DNA of 64,000 bases from NCBI GenBank assembly GCA_035628915.1, contig DASPIW010000061.1:1-64000 (forward strand), read 5' to 3'. The translations under genes were made by a program, and so were the position numbers. The notes beneath the pieces are model-generated. The model worked only from the letters and a program-made list of their open reading frames with translations, was not told where the DNA came from and searched no databases. This DNA is from JARBUG01 sp035628915 (GTDB lineage Bacteria > Bacillota > Sulfobacillia > Symbiobacteriales > Symbiobacteriaceae). The number at the start of each line of letters is the position of its first letter. Position 1 is the first letter of the stretch. Below, in pieces: positions 18,817 to 27,384 of this stretch.

Positions 18817-19269
18817 TTACCGCAGCTCGTCGTAAGTCCCTTCGTCAATCACATTGGGGTGGCCGTCCACTTCCACCTCAGCCCGTTCTTTTCGCACCGT
18901 ATCGGTCACTTCCTCAGTCTCCTCCACCACACGCTTGTGGAGCGCGACCTCGCCGGTCACCAGGGTTCGTTTATCCACATCGACGCGCTCTTCGCTGACG
19001 GGAATCCGAATCGTCTCTTCTTCGCCGATTGGCTCATCCGACGGGCGGGCCTCAAGTGCCCGGCGCTCCACAACCACTTCTTCGTGAGCAACGGGAACGT
19101 TGACCGTCTGCGTCTCTTCGATGATCTCTTTATGAACCGCGACTTCGCCGGTGCGCTCGCGATGTTTGGAGACGTCCAGTTCTTCCTCGCGAAGGCGCAT
19201 CGTTGCGCTCTCCGGCGCTTCCTCATGGTTGACATTGTCAAGTTCGTGGTCGTTCTCAAAAAGCCCCAC
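18817..19269 (-). CDS. DUF2382 (YsnF/AvaK) domain protein
   Basis: 150 residues from the GTG at 19269, which follows GGAGGTG. After a short acidic leader (GLFENDHELDNVNHEE) there is a DUF2382 domain made of two similar halves: MRLREEELDVSKHRERTGEV with VNVPVAHEEVVVERR, then IRIPVSEERVDVDKRTLVTG with RVVEETEEVTDTV. It is cytoplasmic, highly charged and of unknown function. The family is often induced by salt or other stress. Unlike its neighbour it has no membrane helix. Confidence 0.82.
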   Translation of the reverse strand: MGLFENDHELDNVNHEEAPESATMRLREEELDVSKHRERTGEVAVHKEIIEETQTVNVPVAHEEVVVERRALEARPSDEPIGEEETIRIPVSEERVDVDKRTLVTGEVALHKRVVEETEEVTDTVRKERAEVEVDGHPNVIDEGTYDELR

Positions 19270-19361
19270 GGCGGCACCTCCGTTCTTTGGCGCCGAAATT
19301 GGCGCCCCACTATGATGCGCTGCCGATGGGCTTCCTATGAAGGCCACCTCGCCCCAAGACG

Positions 19362-19397
19362 GCGCAAAATAGACAGCCCCCGGCGCCGGGGGCTGTC
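19362..19397 (-). terminator. Terminator of the MarR gene
   Basis: GACAGCCCCCGG pairs with CCGGGGGCTGTC, with TATTTTG after it on the minus strand, just past the marR stop codon. Confidence 0.85.
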
Positions 19398-19413
19398 CTT
19401 CCTTTGGGAGACC

Positions 19414-19854
19414 TTACGACTTGGTCAAATAGAACTGCAGGTGCTCGAGCGACTGAATCAGGCGCTCCTTATCCTCCAGCGAAACCGGTGCCAGCACGGT
19501 GGCCAACTGGGCCTGGCGGGCGGCGGTCACCTCGTCCGCGACCTGTTCGCCCTTCTCGAGGACCCTGAGCCGCACGACCCGGCGGTCGGCCTTGTCGCGG
19601 ACCCGCTCCACCAGGCCGTTGCGCTCCATGCGGTCGACCAGGTCGGTGGCGGTACTGCAGGCCAGGAACATCTTCTCGCACAGTTCGCCCATGGTCAGGG
19701 CGCCGAACTCCCGCAGCGTCAGCAGCGCCTCAAACTGCGGCGGAGTGACGCCGTAGCCGGCCAGGATCTCGCGCTCCCGCTTCTTCAAGAGCGTTGTCGT
19801 GATGCGCAGCTGGACATCCAAATCAACCACGGCCCGATTCTCGGTCACGAACAT
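19414..19854 (-). CDS. MarR-family transcriptional regulator
   Basis: 146 residues. The winged helix-turn-helix is clear: PPQFEALLTLREFGALTMGE, then STATDLVDRMERNGLVERV as recognition helix and RDKADRRVVRLRVLEKG as wing. Flanking helices form the dimer interface. AGGGAGGG precedes the ATG. A palindrome 17 bases upstream of the start is the likely operator, so the gene probably represses itself and perhaps a divergent promoter. No ligand-specific feature is visible. Confidence 0.92.
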   Translation of the reverse strand: MFVTENRAVVDLDVQLRITTTLLKKREREILAGYGVTPPQFEALLTLREFGALTMGELCEKMFLACSTATDLVDRMERNGLVERVRDKADRRVVRLRVLEKGEQVADEVTAARQAQLATVLAPVSLEDKERLIQSLEHLQFYLTKS

Positions 19855-19870
19855 CTATAAACCCTCCCTA

Positions 19871-19893
19871 TATTGAATGTTCAACATCCAATA
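19871..19893. promoter_or_regulatory. MarR operator palindrome
   Basis: A 23-base near-perfect palindrome with arms TATTG.ATGTT and AACAT.CAATA, with single unpaired bases at the dots and one central C. It lies in the promoter region of marR. The AT-rich palindrome stands out from the GC-rich surroundings, as expected for a MarR dimer site. Confidence 0.8.
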
Positions 19894-19944
19894 CGATACG
19901 GAGGTCAACTTTGTTCGATACTCGTCAAAAGAATTTTTCGGTTT

Positions 19945-20925
19945 CTACGCTTTGGTCCAGATCCGTGTGTTCAAATCCAGTTCGTCGATGATGCTGGTGA
20001 CCAGCAAGAGATCGCGCAGATACCCTTCCGCCAGCTGCGGATCGAGGACGGTCTTGAAAAGCCGGGGCTCGAACAGATCCCTCCAGTACGGAATCGCCAC
20101 ATGGATACTCGATCTGGCGAAGGACAGGTAGACCTGGCAGCCCGTGCGGTCCATGTATTCGACGATGCGGGACATCAGCGCGGTCGACAGCAGGTAGCGC
20201 GCCTCAATCTGGTCGGTCGAATAGACGACGAACCGCTTTTCGAACACGGGGTCTTCCAGGCGGACCAGATCGCCCTCGCGGGCGATGTTCCACGACTGGA
20301 ACATTTGGCCGAGCCGGCCGAGCAGGTTTTCCGCCACGTCCGGCAGGACTACGGTCAGGCCATTAAAGTGCTTGTTGAAATCCGCGACGAAGAAGATCCC
20401 CTTGAAGATGGTGTGCCAGTGGGTCTGCCGGCGCCCCTTGCTGTCGGTGGTGGTGGTCTTGTACTCCGAATGGACTTCGGAGAAGCGCATCTCCGTCTTG
20501 CCGATGGTGCCGAAGACCAGATCTTCTCCGCGGTAGCGGTCCGGCTCCTTCAGGAAGATCCGGCTGCCCATGTACTCCCCTTCGGAGATGCAGCCGGTCC
20601 GTTCATACGACAGCCCCGGATCGACAAAGCTGACGATCTGCCGGATGATGCTGCCCTTGAACTCGGCCAGGTACTTGCCGTACAGGACCGTGTAACGCCA
20701 GAAGAAGATGCCGACCACCAAGATGCCGGCGATGATCAAGATCGCCGGGTGCAGGCGCATAGCCAGACCGCCGCCGACCAGGGCCACCACAATGACGGCG
20801 CAGATGATGCCCACCTGCGTCACCCGTGCGGCCACTTGCTTGCGCTGACCTTCCAACTGCTCGAGCCTCGGGAGCAGATCTGCGCGGTAGAACTCCCGGA
20901 ACTGCTCCATCGTCATCTTGCTCAT
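19945..20925 (-). CDS. DUF3137 membrane protein
   Basis: 326 residues. Two adjacent hydrophobic helices (about 38-58 and 60-78: VGIICAVIVVALVGGGLAM, AILIIAGILVVGIFFW) split a short cytoplasmic N-terminus from a large soluble domain. That domain has SFVDPGLSYERTG, SEVHSEYKTTTTDSKGRRQT, HTIFKGIFFVADFNKHFNG and VEYMDRTGCQVYLSFARSSI, the pattern of the DUF3137 (galactosyl-transferase-unrelated, LemA-linked) family. It starts 12 bases after the lemA stop, and the LemA/DUF3137 pairing is common in bacteria. Exact role unknown; it is envelope-associated. Confidence 0.85.
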   Translation of the reverse strand: MSKMTMEQFREFYRADLLPRLEQLEGQRKQVAARVTQVGIICAVIVVALVGGGLAMRLHPAILIIAGILVVGIFFWRYTVLYGKYLAEFKGSIIRQIVSFVDPGLSYERTGCISEGEYMGSRIFLKEPDRYRGEDLVFGTIGKTEMRFSEVHSEYKTTTTDSKGRRQTHWHTIFKGIFFVADFNKHFNGLTVVLPDVAENLLGRLGQMFQSWNIAREGDLVRLEDPVFEKRFVVYSTDQIEARYLLSTALMSRIVEYMDRTGCQVYLSFARSSIHVAIPYWRDLFEPRLFKTVLDPQLAEGYLRDLLLVTSIIDELDLNTRIWTKA

Positions 20926-20937
20926 GACGCGCCCCGG

Positions 20938-21483
20938 CTACAGGCTGATGCGGACGGGCTGCCGCACTTCCGCCGTTGCCACCTCGAAGAAAGCCCGATG
21001 CTTCATACCCATCATGGAGCCAAGCAGGTTGGTGGGGAACATGTCCAGTGCATTGTTGTACTGCAGGACGGCGGCGTTGAAGGCCCGGCGGGCCGCCGAG
21101 ATCTGCTCCTCGATTTCGTTGAGGCTGGCCTGCAGCTGCAGGACGTTCTCGCTCGCTTTCAGTTCAGGGTAGTTCTCCACGGCCACCAGGATCTGCCGGA
21201 GGGCACCGGCGATCTGATTGTCGACGGCGACTTTTTCGTCCGGGCTGTGGGCGCCCAGGGCGCGGGTGCGCAGTTCCGTTACCTTCTCCAGCGTCTCCCG
21301 TTCGTGGGTCATGTAGCCCTTCACGGCGGTCACCAGATTCGGGAGCAGATCATAACGTTTGGTCAGCATCACATCAATGGTGGAAAAAACGGAGTCGACC
21401 TGATTGCGCTTTCCGACCAGACTGTTGTACATCAGCACGGCAAGGAGCAGGAGCACGCCAACGACGATCAATGCAGCAGTCAT
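20938..21483 (-). CDS. lemA: LemA family protein
   Basis: 181 residues from the ATG at 21483, 8 bases after AGGAGG. An N-terminal transmembrane helix (ALIVVGVLLLLAVLMYNSLV) is followed by the LemA helical domain with hallmark motifs VDSVFSTIDVMLTKRYDLLP, NLVTAVKGYMTHE, ENVLQLQASLNEIEEQISAA, RRAFNAAVLQYNNALDMFP and KHRAFFEV. LemA proteins are membrane-anchored with an extracytoplasmic domain and unclear function. It is the first gene past the sigK junction and forms an operon with the DUF3137 gene. Confidence 0.93.
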   Translation of the reverse strand: MTAALIVVGVLLLLAVLMYNSLVGKRNQVDSVFSTIDVMLTKRYDLLPNLVTAVKGYMTHERETLEKVTELRTRALGAHSPDEKVAVDNQIAGALRQILVAVENYPELKASENVLQLQASLNEIEEQISAARRAFNAAVLQYNNALDMFPTNLLGSMMGMKHRAFFEVATAEVRQPVRISL

Positions 21484-21554
21484 GCGAGACACCTCCTGGG
21501 TAGAGCGATCCGTAGGTAGATCGTTCTCGCATGGAGATACTGAATCCTCTGTCT

Positions 21555-21851
21555 TCAGCAGAAACTCTGTTGCAGGTTGCGAAATCCCGCCGTGCCGATG
21601 GAGATGAGATCATCGGTCTCTTCCCCGGTGTTGTCGAACTTCTTAACGATATGAGCCACAAGCCGCAGGTTTCGCTCGATCAACACCGAGCGTGCCTCGT
21701 CATCGCCGGTCTGGAGCCTGGCCAGATACCGGGCCTCCTCGTCTTCGCTCAGCGGCTGGGGAAAGGTGCTGGAGTTTGAGACGTATCCGGCCACCACCGA
21801 CAGGCAGCGCAGGACCGCTTCGGCCACGGAACCAAGCAGGGCGTAGACCAC
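21555..21851 (-). CDS. sigK: sigK, 5' portion only (interrupted)
   Basis: Encodes the start of the mother-cell sigma factor SigK. The GTG at 21851 is spaced correctly from AAGGAGG. After a hydrophobic pro-sequence (ALLGSVAEAVLRCLSVVAGY, the part removed by SpoIVFB in the family), sigma region 2 begins: TFPQPLSEDEEARYLARLQ, then LIERNLRLVAHIVKKFDNTG and DDLISIGT. The family continues with IGLIKA, but here the frame reads AGFRNLQQSFC and stops. No region 2 remainder or regions 3-4 occur anywhere in the window. The split is at about 21585-21593. This is how sigK looks when interrupted by a skin-type element, with the 3' half beyond base 1. Confidence 0.88.
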   Translation of the reverse strand: MVYALLGSVAEAVLRCLSVVAGYVSNSSTFPQPLSEDEEARYLARLQTGDDEARSVLIERNLRLVAHIVKKFDNTGEETDDLISIGTAGFRNLQQSFC

Positions 21852-21877
21852 AGACACCCCTCCTTCCTGGTAGGCAC

Positions 21878-21905
21878 TAACCTATGCACCGTCTGCTTGG
21901 CACGT
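21878..21905 (-). promoter_or_regulatory. Sigma-K promoter of sigK
   Basis: On the minus strand, AC then 17 bases then CATAGGTTA matches the sigma-K consensus (AC, 16-17 bases, CATAnnnTA) exactly. It lies about 27 bases upstream of the sigK start and fits the known autoregulation of sigK in the mother cell. Confidence 0.75.
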
Positions 21906-21906
21906 G

Positions 21907-23142
21907 TCACGCCTGCGCGAAGGCCAGGCAGGCGTTGATCCCGCCGAACCCGATGGAATTGGAGAGCGCCCAGCGGACCCTGCGCTCGAGCCCATCCTTC
22001 AATACAGGCAGGTCGACGCCGCGGTCGGCCCGCTGCAGGTTGCACGTCCCGGGCAGGTGCCCATGGTGCAGCGCCATGGCGGTGATGGCCGCTTCGATCG
22101 CGCCCGAGGCGCCCAGGGGATGGCCGTAGAGTCCTTTGGTGCCGGAGATGGGCGTCCGCCACGCAGCGGCGCCCAGGGCCCGGCGGACGGCCACCGCCTC
22201 GGCGGCGTCGCCCAGGGGCGTGGCGCTGCCGTGGCCGTTGATGTACCCCACATCGTCCGGCGAAAGGGCGGCATCCCGCAAGGCGCCCTGCATCGCCCGG
22301 GCGGCCTGCGTGCCGTCCGGACGGGGTGCCGCCATGTGGTAGGCATCGTTGGATGTGCCGTAGCCGACCAGTTCGGCGTATACCCGGGCGCCCCGCCGCA
22401 GGGCCGCCTGCCGCTCCTCGATCACCAGCACGGCGGCGCCTTCGCCCATCACAAAGCCGTCGCGGTCGGCATCAAACGGGCGGCTGGCCAGTTCGGGCTC
22501 ATCGTTGCGGGTGGACATCGCCCGGATGATGGCAAAGGCGCCGTAGCAGAGGGGCGCCAGGGGCGCCTCCGCGCCGCCCGCCAGAGCGAGATCCGCCTCG
22601 CCGAAGCGAATCGCCTGCAGCGCCCGCCCAATGGCGATGGCGCCCGCGGCGCAGCTCATCGAATTGGTCTCGTTCGGCCCGCAAAAGCCGTAGTGGATGG
22701 CGATATTGCACCCCGCCGCCCCGCCGAAGACAGAGAGCGCCAGCCCGGGGCTGACGGCCCGCAGGCCCCCGTGCAGATACGATGCGTGTTCCCCTTCTGC
22801 GTAGCCTGCCCCGCCGAGGGCGCTGCCCATAAAGACGCCAACCCGCTCGCCTTCCAGCGCCTTCGGGTCGAGGCCGGCATCGGCCAGCCCCTGCCCGGCG
22901 GCGCCAAGCGCGAAGTGCGCGAACCGGTCCATCCGCTGCGCCAGCTTCCGCCCTATGTGCGCCTCGGGGTCAAACCCTTCCACCTGGGCGGCCACCTGGC
23001 TGCGGTACGCTGTGGCATCAAACCGGCTGATGCGGCGGACGGCTGAGCGCCCCCGCAGCACGCCGTCCCACAGCCCCGCCGCCCCGATGCCGGCGGGCGT
23101 TATGCACCCGATGCCCGTAATTACAGCCCTGCGCCGTTCCAT
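21907..23142 (-). CDS. Beta-ketoacyl-ACP synthase (FabF/KS-like)
   Basis: 411 residues from the ATG at 23142 (GGAGGA upstream). Thiolase-fold ketosynthase: ERRRAVITGIGCITPAG at the N-terminus, the active-site Cys in NSMSCAAGA, the first His in YINGHGSATPLGD, and GTKGLYGHPLGASGAIEA with the second His. Length and motifs are those of KAS II or a type II polyketide KS alpha. It ends a four-gene operon with a cyclase-like, an FAD-reductase-like and a methyltransferase gene. No chain-length factor, acyl carrier protein or malonyltransferase is nearby, so it must borrow these from fatty acid synthesis. Confidence 0.92.
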   Translation of the reverse strand: MERRRAVITGIGCITPAGIGAAGLWDGVLRGRSAVRRISRFDATAYRSQVAAQVEGFDPEAHIGRKLAQRMDRFAHFALGAAGQGLADAGLDPKALEGERVGVFMGSALGGAGYAEGEHASYLHGGLRAVSPGLALSVFGGAAGCNIAIHYGFCGPNETNSMSCAAGAIAIGRALQAIRFGEADLALAGGAEAPLAPLCYGAFAIIRAMSTRNDEPELASRPFDADRDGFVMGEGAAVLVIEERQAALRRGARVYAELVGYGTSNDAYHMAAPRPDGTQAARAMQGALRDAALSPDDVGYINGHGSATPLGDAAEAVAVRRALGAAAWRTPISGTKGLYGHPLGASGAIEAAITAMALHHGHLPGTCNLQRADRGVDLPVLKDGLERRVRWALSNSIGFGGINACLAFAQA

Positions 23143-23612
23143 GTCCGGCTCCTCCTTCCCGCGTGCTGCGCCAGATGGTGCAGCGTCCGCGCCGCGATAC
23201 TCTCGACGAAGACCGGCCCGATGATGCGCCGGCCGACCAACTGGGCGGCGGGGCCGCAGAAACGGGGCCCTTCCGCCCATTCGTGGATGATGCTGACCCG
23301 CGCGCCCTGATCAAGGGGCTCCAGTTCCCAGAGGACTTCCATGCCCCGGGTGACGCCCGCCACGTGGGTGTAGCGCACCGTCCGCCGGACGGGATCGACG
23401 GTCATGCGGCTCACCCACCAAACGGGCCAAGCAAGGCGCCCGAACTCGCGCCGGGCGGCCATTTCGACCAGGCCGCCTGCCTCCGGCCCCCCCTCGTGGA
23501 AGCGGACCCAGCGGTAGTGCGGCAGCAGGTCGGGCCACCGGTCGATGCGGGCCGCCAGGCTAAACGCGATCTGTGGATGGCAGGGAAACCAGGCAACGTT
23601 TCGGGTCCGCAT
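23121..23612 (-). CDS. SRPBCC aromatase/cyclase-like protein
   Basis: 163 residues. The ATG at 23612 is preferred because AGGAGG lies inside the longer frame. The fold pattern is START/SRPBCC: FPCHPQIAFSLAARIDRWPD, LLPHYRWVRFHEG, a central beta-sheet, and a long C-terminal helix (VFVESIAARTLHHLAQHAG). Family members bind hydrophobic chains and include polyketide aromatases/cyclases and Coq10. It overlaps the ketosynthase start by 22 bases and is close behind the reductase gene, so a role in folding or cyclising the ketosynthase product is likely. Confidence 0.8.
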   Translation of the reverse strand: MRTRNVAWFPCHPQIAFSLAARIDRWPDLLPHYRWVRFHEGGPEAGGLVEMAARREFGRLAWPVWWVSRMTVDPVRRTVRYTHVAGVTRGMEVLWELEPLDQGARVSIIHEWAEGPRFCGPAAQLVGRRIIGPVFVESIAARTLHHLAQHAGRRSRTWNGAGL

Positions 23613-23629
23613 GATTCGGTCGCGCCTCC

Positions 23630-24715
23630 TCACAGATTCTCAGCTGGGCAGTCGCCCAGCAGCTTCAACAGATGGCGCCCCGCAAGGGGGCAGCGACCCA
23701 GGCACCACACGGCCGCCGCCAGGGCGCCCGGGCGCCGGACCACGCCGTCGACCAGGCGCTGGCGCCGCACGGACGGGCCGAACTCCGTCCGGTGCGGCTG
23801 CTCGTAGGGGGCGCCGTGCAGAATCGCCGCCGCCGCCAGTTCGGCGCTGCGCAGGGCATGGTAGATGCCCTGCCCGGTGAAGGGATCGAAGTAGCCGGCG
23901 GCATCGCCGATGAGCAGGGCCCCCGGAACGGTGACCCGGGTTACGGGCCGGTCGAAGGGGCCGGCGCCCAGGGCCGCCGTCACCAGGCGGGCCCGGGCGA
24001 AGCGGGGCCAGCGCCCGAGGAACTCCCGCTGCGTCAGCCCCCGGGCCTGCGCCGCCGGCACCACGAGCACCACATTGGCCTCGCCGCCGGCGCTTACCTT
24101 GGCGATGCCGAGAACAGCCGGCCCGAGGGCGTGCAGCTCCCCCCGGTCGGTCAGGCCGCCAACCCCGTGCCAGTGCGCCGTCAGCGCGACCTTGGCGGCG
24201 CCCCGCCCCGGCGGCGGCGCCCGCAGGCCGAGGCGCCGCGTCACCACCGAGTGCAGCCCGTCGGCCCCCACGGTGACGGCAGCGGGCAGCGTCAATTGCC
24301 CGGCCCGGGCGCCGGTCACCCGGCCGGCCCCCTCCCGCAGCAGATCATCCACCCGCAGCCCCTCGGCCACCTCGGCGCCCTGCCGGGCGGCCCACTGGAC
24401 CAGGGCATGATCGAAGCGCAGGCGGTCGACTGCGGCTGCGAAGCGGCCCGGGGGAAAGTCGAGGTCGCAGCGGCGGCCTCCCGCCTGCAGGCTCCACCCC
24501 GTCAACGTGACCGGTGCGAGGGGTGCCACGGCCTCCCAGAGCCCCAACCGGTGCAGGGCGGCCAGTGCCCCGGGGTTGAGACACTCGCCGCAGGGCTTCG
24601 GGCGGGGAAACCGGGCCCGGTCCGCCAGCAGCACCCTGGCCCCCTGCCGGGCCAACAGGCCGGCCAGGGTCGCCCCGGCAGGGCCGGCGCCGACAATCAG
24701 CGCATCGTGGGTCAC
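23630..24715 (-). CDS. FAD-dependent geranylgeranyl-reductase-like oxidoreductase
   Basis: 361 residues from a GTG at 24715 that overlaps the upstream stop as GTGA. The FAD-binding GxGxxG is DALIVGAGPAGATLAGLLA. RPKPCGECLNPGALAAL is the substrate-side signature of geranylgeranyl reductase/halogenase-like enzymes, and LIGDAAGYFDPFTGQGIYHAL is the second FAD motif. These enzymes reduce or hydroxylate lipid-like or aromatic substrates. It sits between the methyltransferase and the cyclase-like gene, consistent with tailoring of the ketosynthase product. Confidence 0.88.
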   Translation of the reverse strand: MTHDALIVGAGPAGATLAGLLARQGARVLLADRARFPRPKPCGECLNPGALAALHRLGLWEAVAPLAPVTLTGWSLQAGGRRCDLDFPPGRFAAAVDRLRFDHALVQWAARQGAEVAEGLRVDDLLREGAGRVTGARAGQLTLPAAVTVGADGLHSVVTRRLGLRAPPPGRGAAKVALTAHWHGVGGLTDRGELHALGPAVLGIAKVSAGGEANVVLVVPAAQARGLTQREFLGRWPRFARARLVTAALGAGPFDRPVTRVTVPGALLIGDAAGYFDPFTGQGIYHALRSAELAAAAILHGAPYEQPHRTEFGPSVRRQRLVDGVVRRPGALAAAVWCLGRCPLAGRHLLKLLGDCPAENL

Positions 24716-25401
24716 AGGCGGCGGCAGCAAACCGCCGCCCAGCGGAAGGGGAAATGCCGGTAGACCCGGGCGGTGAGCCCGTCTTGCCACAGCATCTCCC
24801 GGACTTCGTCAGCCCGGTAGGCCCGCCGGACCGAGAGCGGCCCGTCGTGCCGGGTAATCGGGTTGCGCCAGACCGAGCGGGCCATCACCTGCGCCGCCGC
24901 GTGGGCCAGGGGGTGCCGCTCCAGGTCCGTCACCACCCACCCCAGCCGGCTGACCCGATTGATCTCCCTCAAGACCGCCGCAGCGGCCTCTGGTTCGAAG
25001 TGATGCAGCGCCAGATTGCAGACCGCCACATCAAACTCCCCGTCGGCAAAGGGGAGCCGGCGAGCGTCACCATCAACCACGGTAAAGGCCGGCAGGCTTG
25101 ATGTCCGCTGCCGGGCCAACCCCAGCACCTGCGGATGGTTGTCCATCAGCGTCACCTGCAGCGACAGGCCCCGGCGCCCCGCCCAGTCGTGCAGCGCTGC
25201 CGCCACATCGCCGTTGCCGGCGGCGACATCCAGCAGGCTGACGTGCCAGCGCCGCAGCCAGGGCGCCAGATGGCGCTGCAGCACCGCCATGCCGCCGAGG
25301 TACCGGTTCACCCCCCAGACCTCCGCAAAGCTGCCCTGCAGCATCCGCAAGTCCGCCACTTCACCGTCGAGAATCTCGCTCGCCGTCGCCCGAACGCGCA
25401 C
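24712..25401 (-). CDS. SAM-dependent methyltransferase
   Basis: 229 residues from the GTG at 25401, preceded by GGGAGGGGGAAGG. SAM motif I is VSLLDVAAGNGDVAAALH, followed by VTLMDNHP and DARRLPFADGEFDVAVCNLALHHF, the pattern of the UbiE/Methyltransf_11 group. The C-terminal region is cysteine- and tryptophan-containing (FPFRWAAVCCRRL). First gene of the ketosynthase operon; probably O- or C-methylates its product. Confidence 0.87.
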   Translation of the reverse strand: MRVRATASEILDGEVADLRMLQGSFAEVWGVNRYLGGMAVLQRHLAPWLRRWHVSLLDVAAGNGDVAAALHDWAGRRGLSLQVTLMDNHPQVLGLARQRTSSLPAFTVVDGDARRLPFADGEFDVAVCNLALHHFEPEAAAAVLREINRVSRLGWVVTDLERHPLAHAAAQVMARSVWRNPITRHDGPLSVRRAYRADEVREMLWQDGLTARVYRHFPFRWAAVCCRRL

Positions 25402-25472
25402 AGGCCTTCCCCCTCCCGCCGGGCGTAGTATGCCCAACGGAAGCGAGAAGGCCTGCATGCGTACGGGGGAAA

Positions 25473-27254
25473 TCACTCCTCCGTCTCCTTAAGAAACGCT
25501 GCGATGTCGGCGAGAACCAGATCGACGGCGCCCTGCCAGAACTCCGGCCGGCGCAGGTCGGCGCCCAGATGGCGCCCCGCCAGGTCCTCCACCTGCATCC
25601 GACCGGTGTCGCGCAGCAGGTCGACGTACTTCTGCTCGAAGGCGGCGCCATCCGCCATGGCCCTGGAATAGACGCCCGTGCTGAAGAGGTAGCCGAATGT
25701 ATAGGGGAAGTTGTAGAACGGCTGGCCGGTGGAGTAGAAGTGCAGCTTGGAGGCCCAGAAGAGCGGATGGTACTGGGTCAGTGCGTTGTGGTACGCCTGC
25801 TTCTGGGCAGCAAGCATCAGGTCGCTCAGCTTCTCGGCACTGACCAGTCCCTGCCTGCGCAGGTCGTAGAAGCCCGTCTCAAAGATGAACCGGGCGTGGA
25901 TGTTCATCCAGAATGCGACGGACCGTTCGACCTTGTCGGCGAGCAGGGCGAGCCGCTCCTCCCGGGAGGGCGCCGCCTTGAGGGCAGCGTCGGCGACGAT
26001 CATTTCGGCGAAGGTCGAGGCGGTCTCCGCGACGTTCATGGCGTAGCCCTGCGCCATGGGCGGCAGGTCGTTCATCACGCTTTGATGATAAGCATGGCCG
26101 AGCTCGTGCGCCAGGGTCGACACGTTTCCCATGTTGCCGCCGAAGGTCATGAAGATGCGGGACTCCCTGGCGAGCGGGAAGCTGGTGCAGAAGCCGCCGG
26201 GGCGCTTGCCCGGGCGGTCTTCGGCTTCGATCCAGGACTTCTCGAAGGCCATTTTGGCGAACTCCGCCATGCGGGGGCTGAACCGGCCGAAATGCTCGAG
26301 GATGAAGTTGGCCGCCTCATCGTAGGAGACCTTTGTCGTGGCGGAGCTCAGGGGGGCGTCCACGTCGTACCAGGCCAGACCGTCCAGGCCCAGCAGCTTC
26401 GCCTTCCGCTGCAGATAGGCAAGGACGGGCCCCTTGTTCCGCTCGACCACGTCCCACATGACCTCCAGGGTCTCCCGGCTCATGCGGTTGTTGTCCAGCG
26501 GCTCGCCGAGAATGGAGTCCCAGCCGCGGTGCTTGTAAAGGTTGATGCGGTAGCCCGCCAGATGGTTCAGGGCAGCGGCGATCAGCTCCGACTGCTCGCC
26601 CCAGGCTTTCTCCCATTGCTCGAAGATCTGTTTGCGGACGTTCCGGTCGCTGGACGACATCTGGTTAAACGCCTGGCCGGCGGAGAGCGCCTTGCCCTCA
26701 AAGGGGATGGTGATCCGCCCGACGATGGTGTTGTACAGATGGCCCCACGCGTGGTAGCCGTCCACCGCGAGGTCGCCGGCCAGCGCTTCCCTGGGGGGCT
26801 CCATCTTCTCCCTGGCCCGCCGGCGGCGCTCCTGCAGGTTGAAGGCGATGGGCTGGAGACGCTCGGTCTGCAGCATCGCCTCCCAGATGGGCTGGGCGAT
26901 CTGCAGCAACTTGGCGTCAAAGAGCGTGGTGGCAGATAGGAAGGCAGCGCTCAGCTGGCCCAGGCGGCCGCTCAGGAGCTTGGCCTTTTGATCCTTTACG
27001 TTTTGCGAGTTGAGGCAGCTGATGAAGGCTCCGGCCTGCCGGAGGCGCCGGCTGAAATCCTGCACGGCGTCGACCATGCTGATCCAGGCTTCAGACTCGG
27101 CCTCGGTCGCCGGGAGTTCGGCCGCTCGCACCTGATCATGGAAGGCCGCTACCTCCTGCTCGAAGGCGTTCAGGAACGCGGCGAGTTCCGGCGATTCGCT
27201 GCCGCCGGGGAAGAGGTTCTCCAGATTCCAGGTCTGGCGCAGACCAGTGAGCAC
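25473..27254 (-). CDS. Oligoendopeptidase F-type M3 metallopeptidase
   Basis: 593 residues from a GTG start. A helical N-terminal domain (about 1-200) precedes the M3 peptidase domain with the zinc motif HELGHAYHQ and the downstream glutamate ligand in NVAETASTFAEMI. GGNMGNVSTLAHELGH and YAMNVAETAS are typical of the PepF/YjbG clade. It cleaves short peptides in the cytoplasm. The GTG has only a weak ribosome site, so the start could differ by a few residues. It is divergent from the interrupted spore gene, with about 200 bases between. Confidence 0.93.
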   Translation of the reverse strand: MLTGLRQTWNLENLFPGGSESPELAAFLNAFEQEVAAFHDQVRAAELPATEAESEAWISMVDAVQDFSRRLRQAGAFISCLNSQNVKDQKAKLLSGRLGQLSAAFLSATTLFDAKLLQIAQPIWEAMLQTERLQPIAFNLQERRRRAREKMEPPREALAGDLAVDGYHAWGHLYNTIVGRITIPFEGKALSAGQAFNQMSSSDRNVRKQIFEQWEKAWGEQSELIAAALNHLAGYRINLYKHRGWDSILGEPLDNNRMSRETLEVMWDVVERNKGPVLAYLQRKAKLLGLDGLAWYDVDAPLSSATTKVSYDEAANFILEHFGRFSPRMAEFAKMAFEKSWIEAEDRPGKRPGGFCTSFPLARESRIFMTFGGNMGNVSTLAHELGHAYHQSVMNDLPPMAQGYAMNVAETASTFAEMIVADAALKAAPSREERLALLADKVERSVAFWMNIHARFIFETGFYDLRRQGLVSAEKLSDLMLAAQKQAYHNALTQYHPLFWASKLHFYSTGQPFYNFPYTFGYLFSTGVYSRAMADGAAFEQKYVDLLRDTGRMQVEDLAGRHLGADLRRPEFWQGAVDLVLADIAAFLKETEE

Positions 27255-27384
27255 GTCAACATCACTCTTTCGCGGGAGTGTCGGACCCTTTCAGACTTAT
27301 CCAGAATGGGGCTGCTTCCCTGCCGAATTCATTCACGTTACGAAGTTTCTTCATGGGCCCCAGGGGTATTGTGCCCACCCCGTA

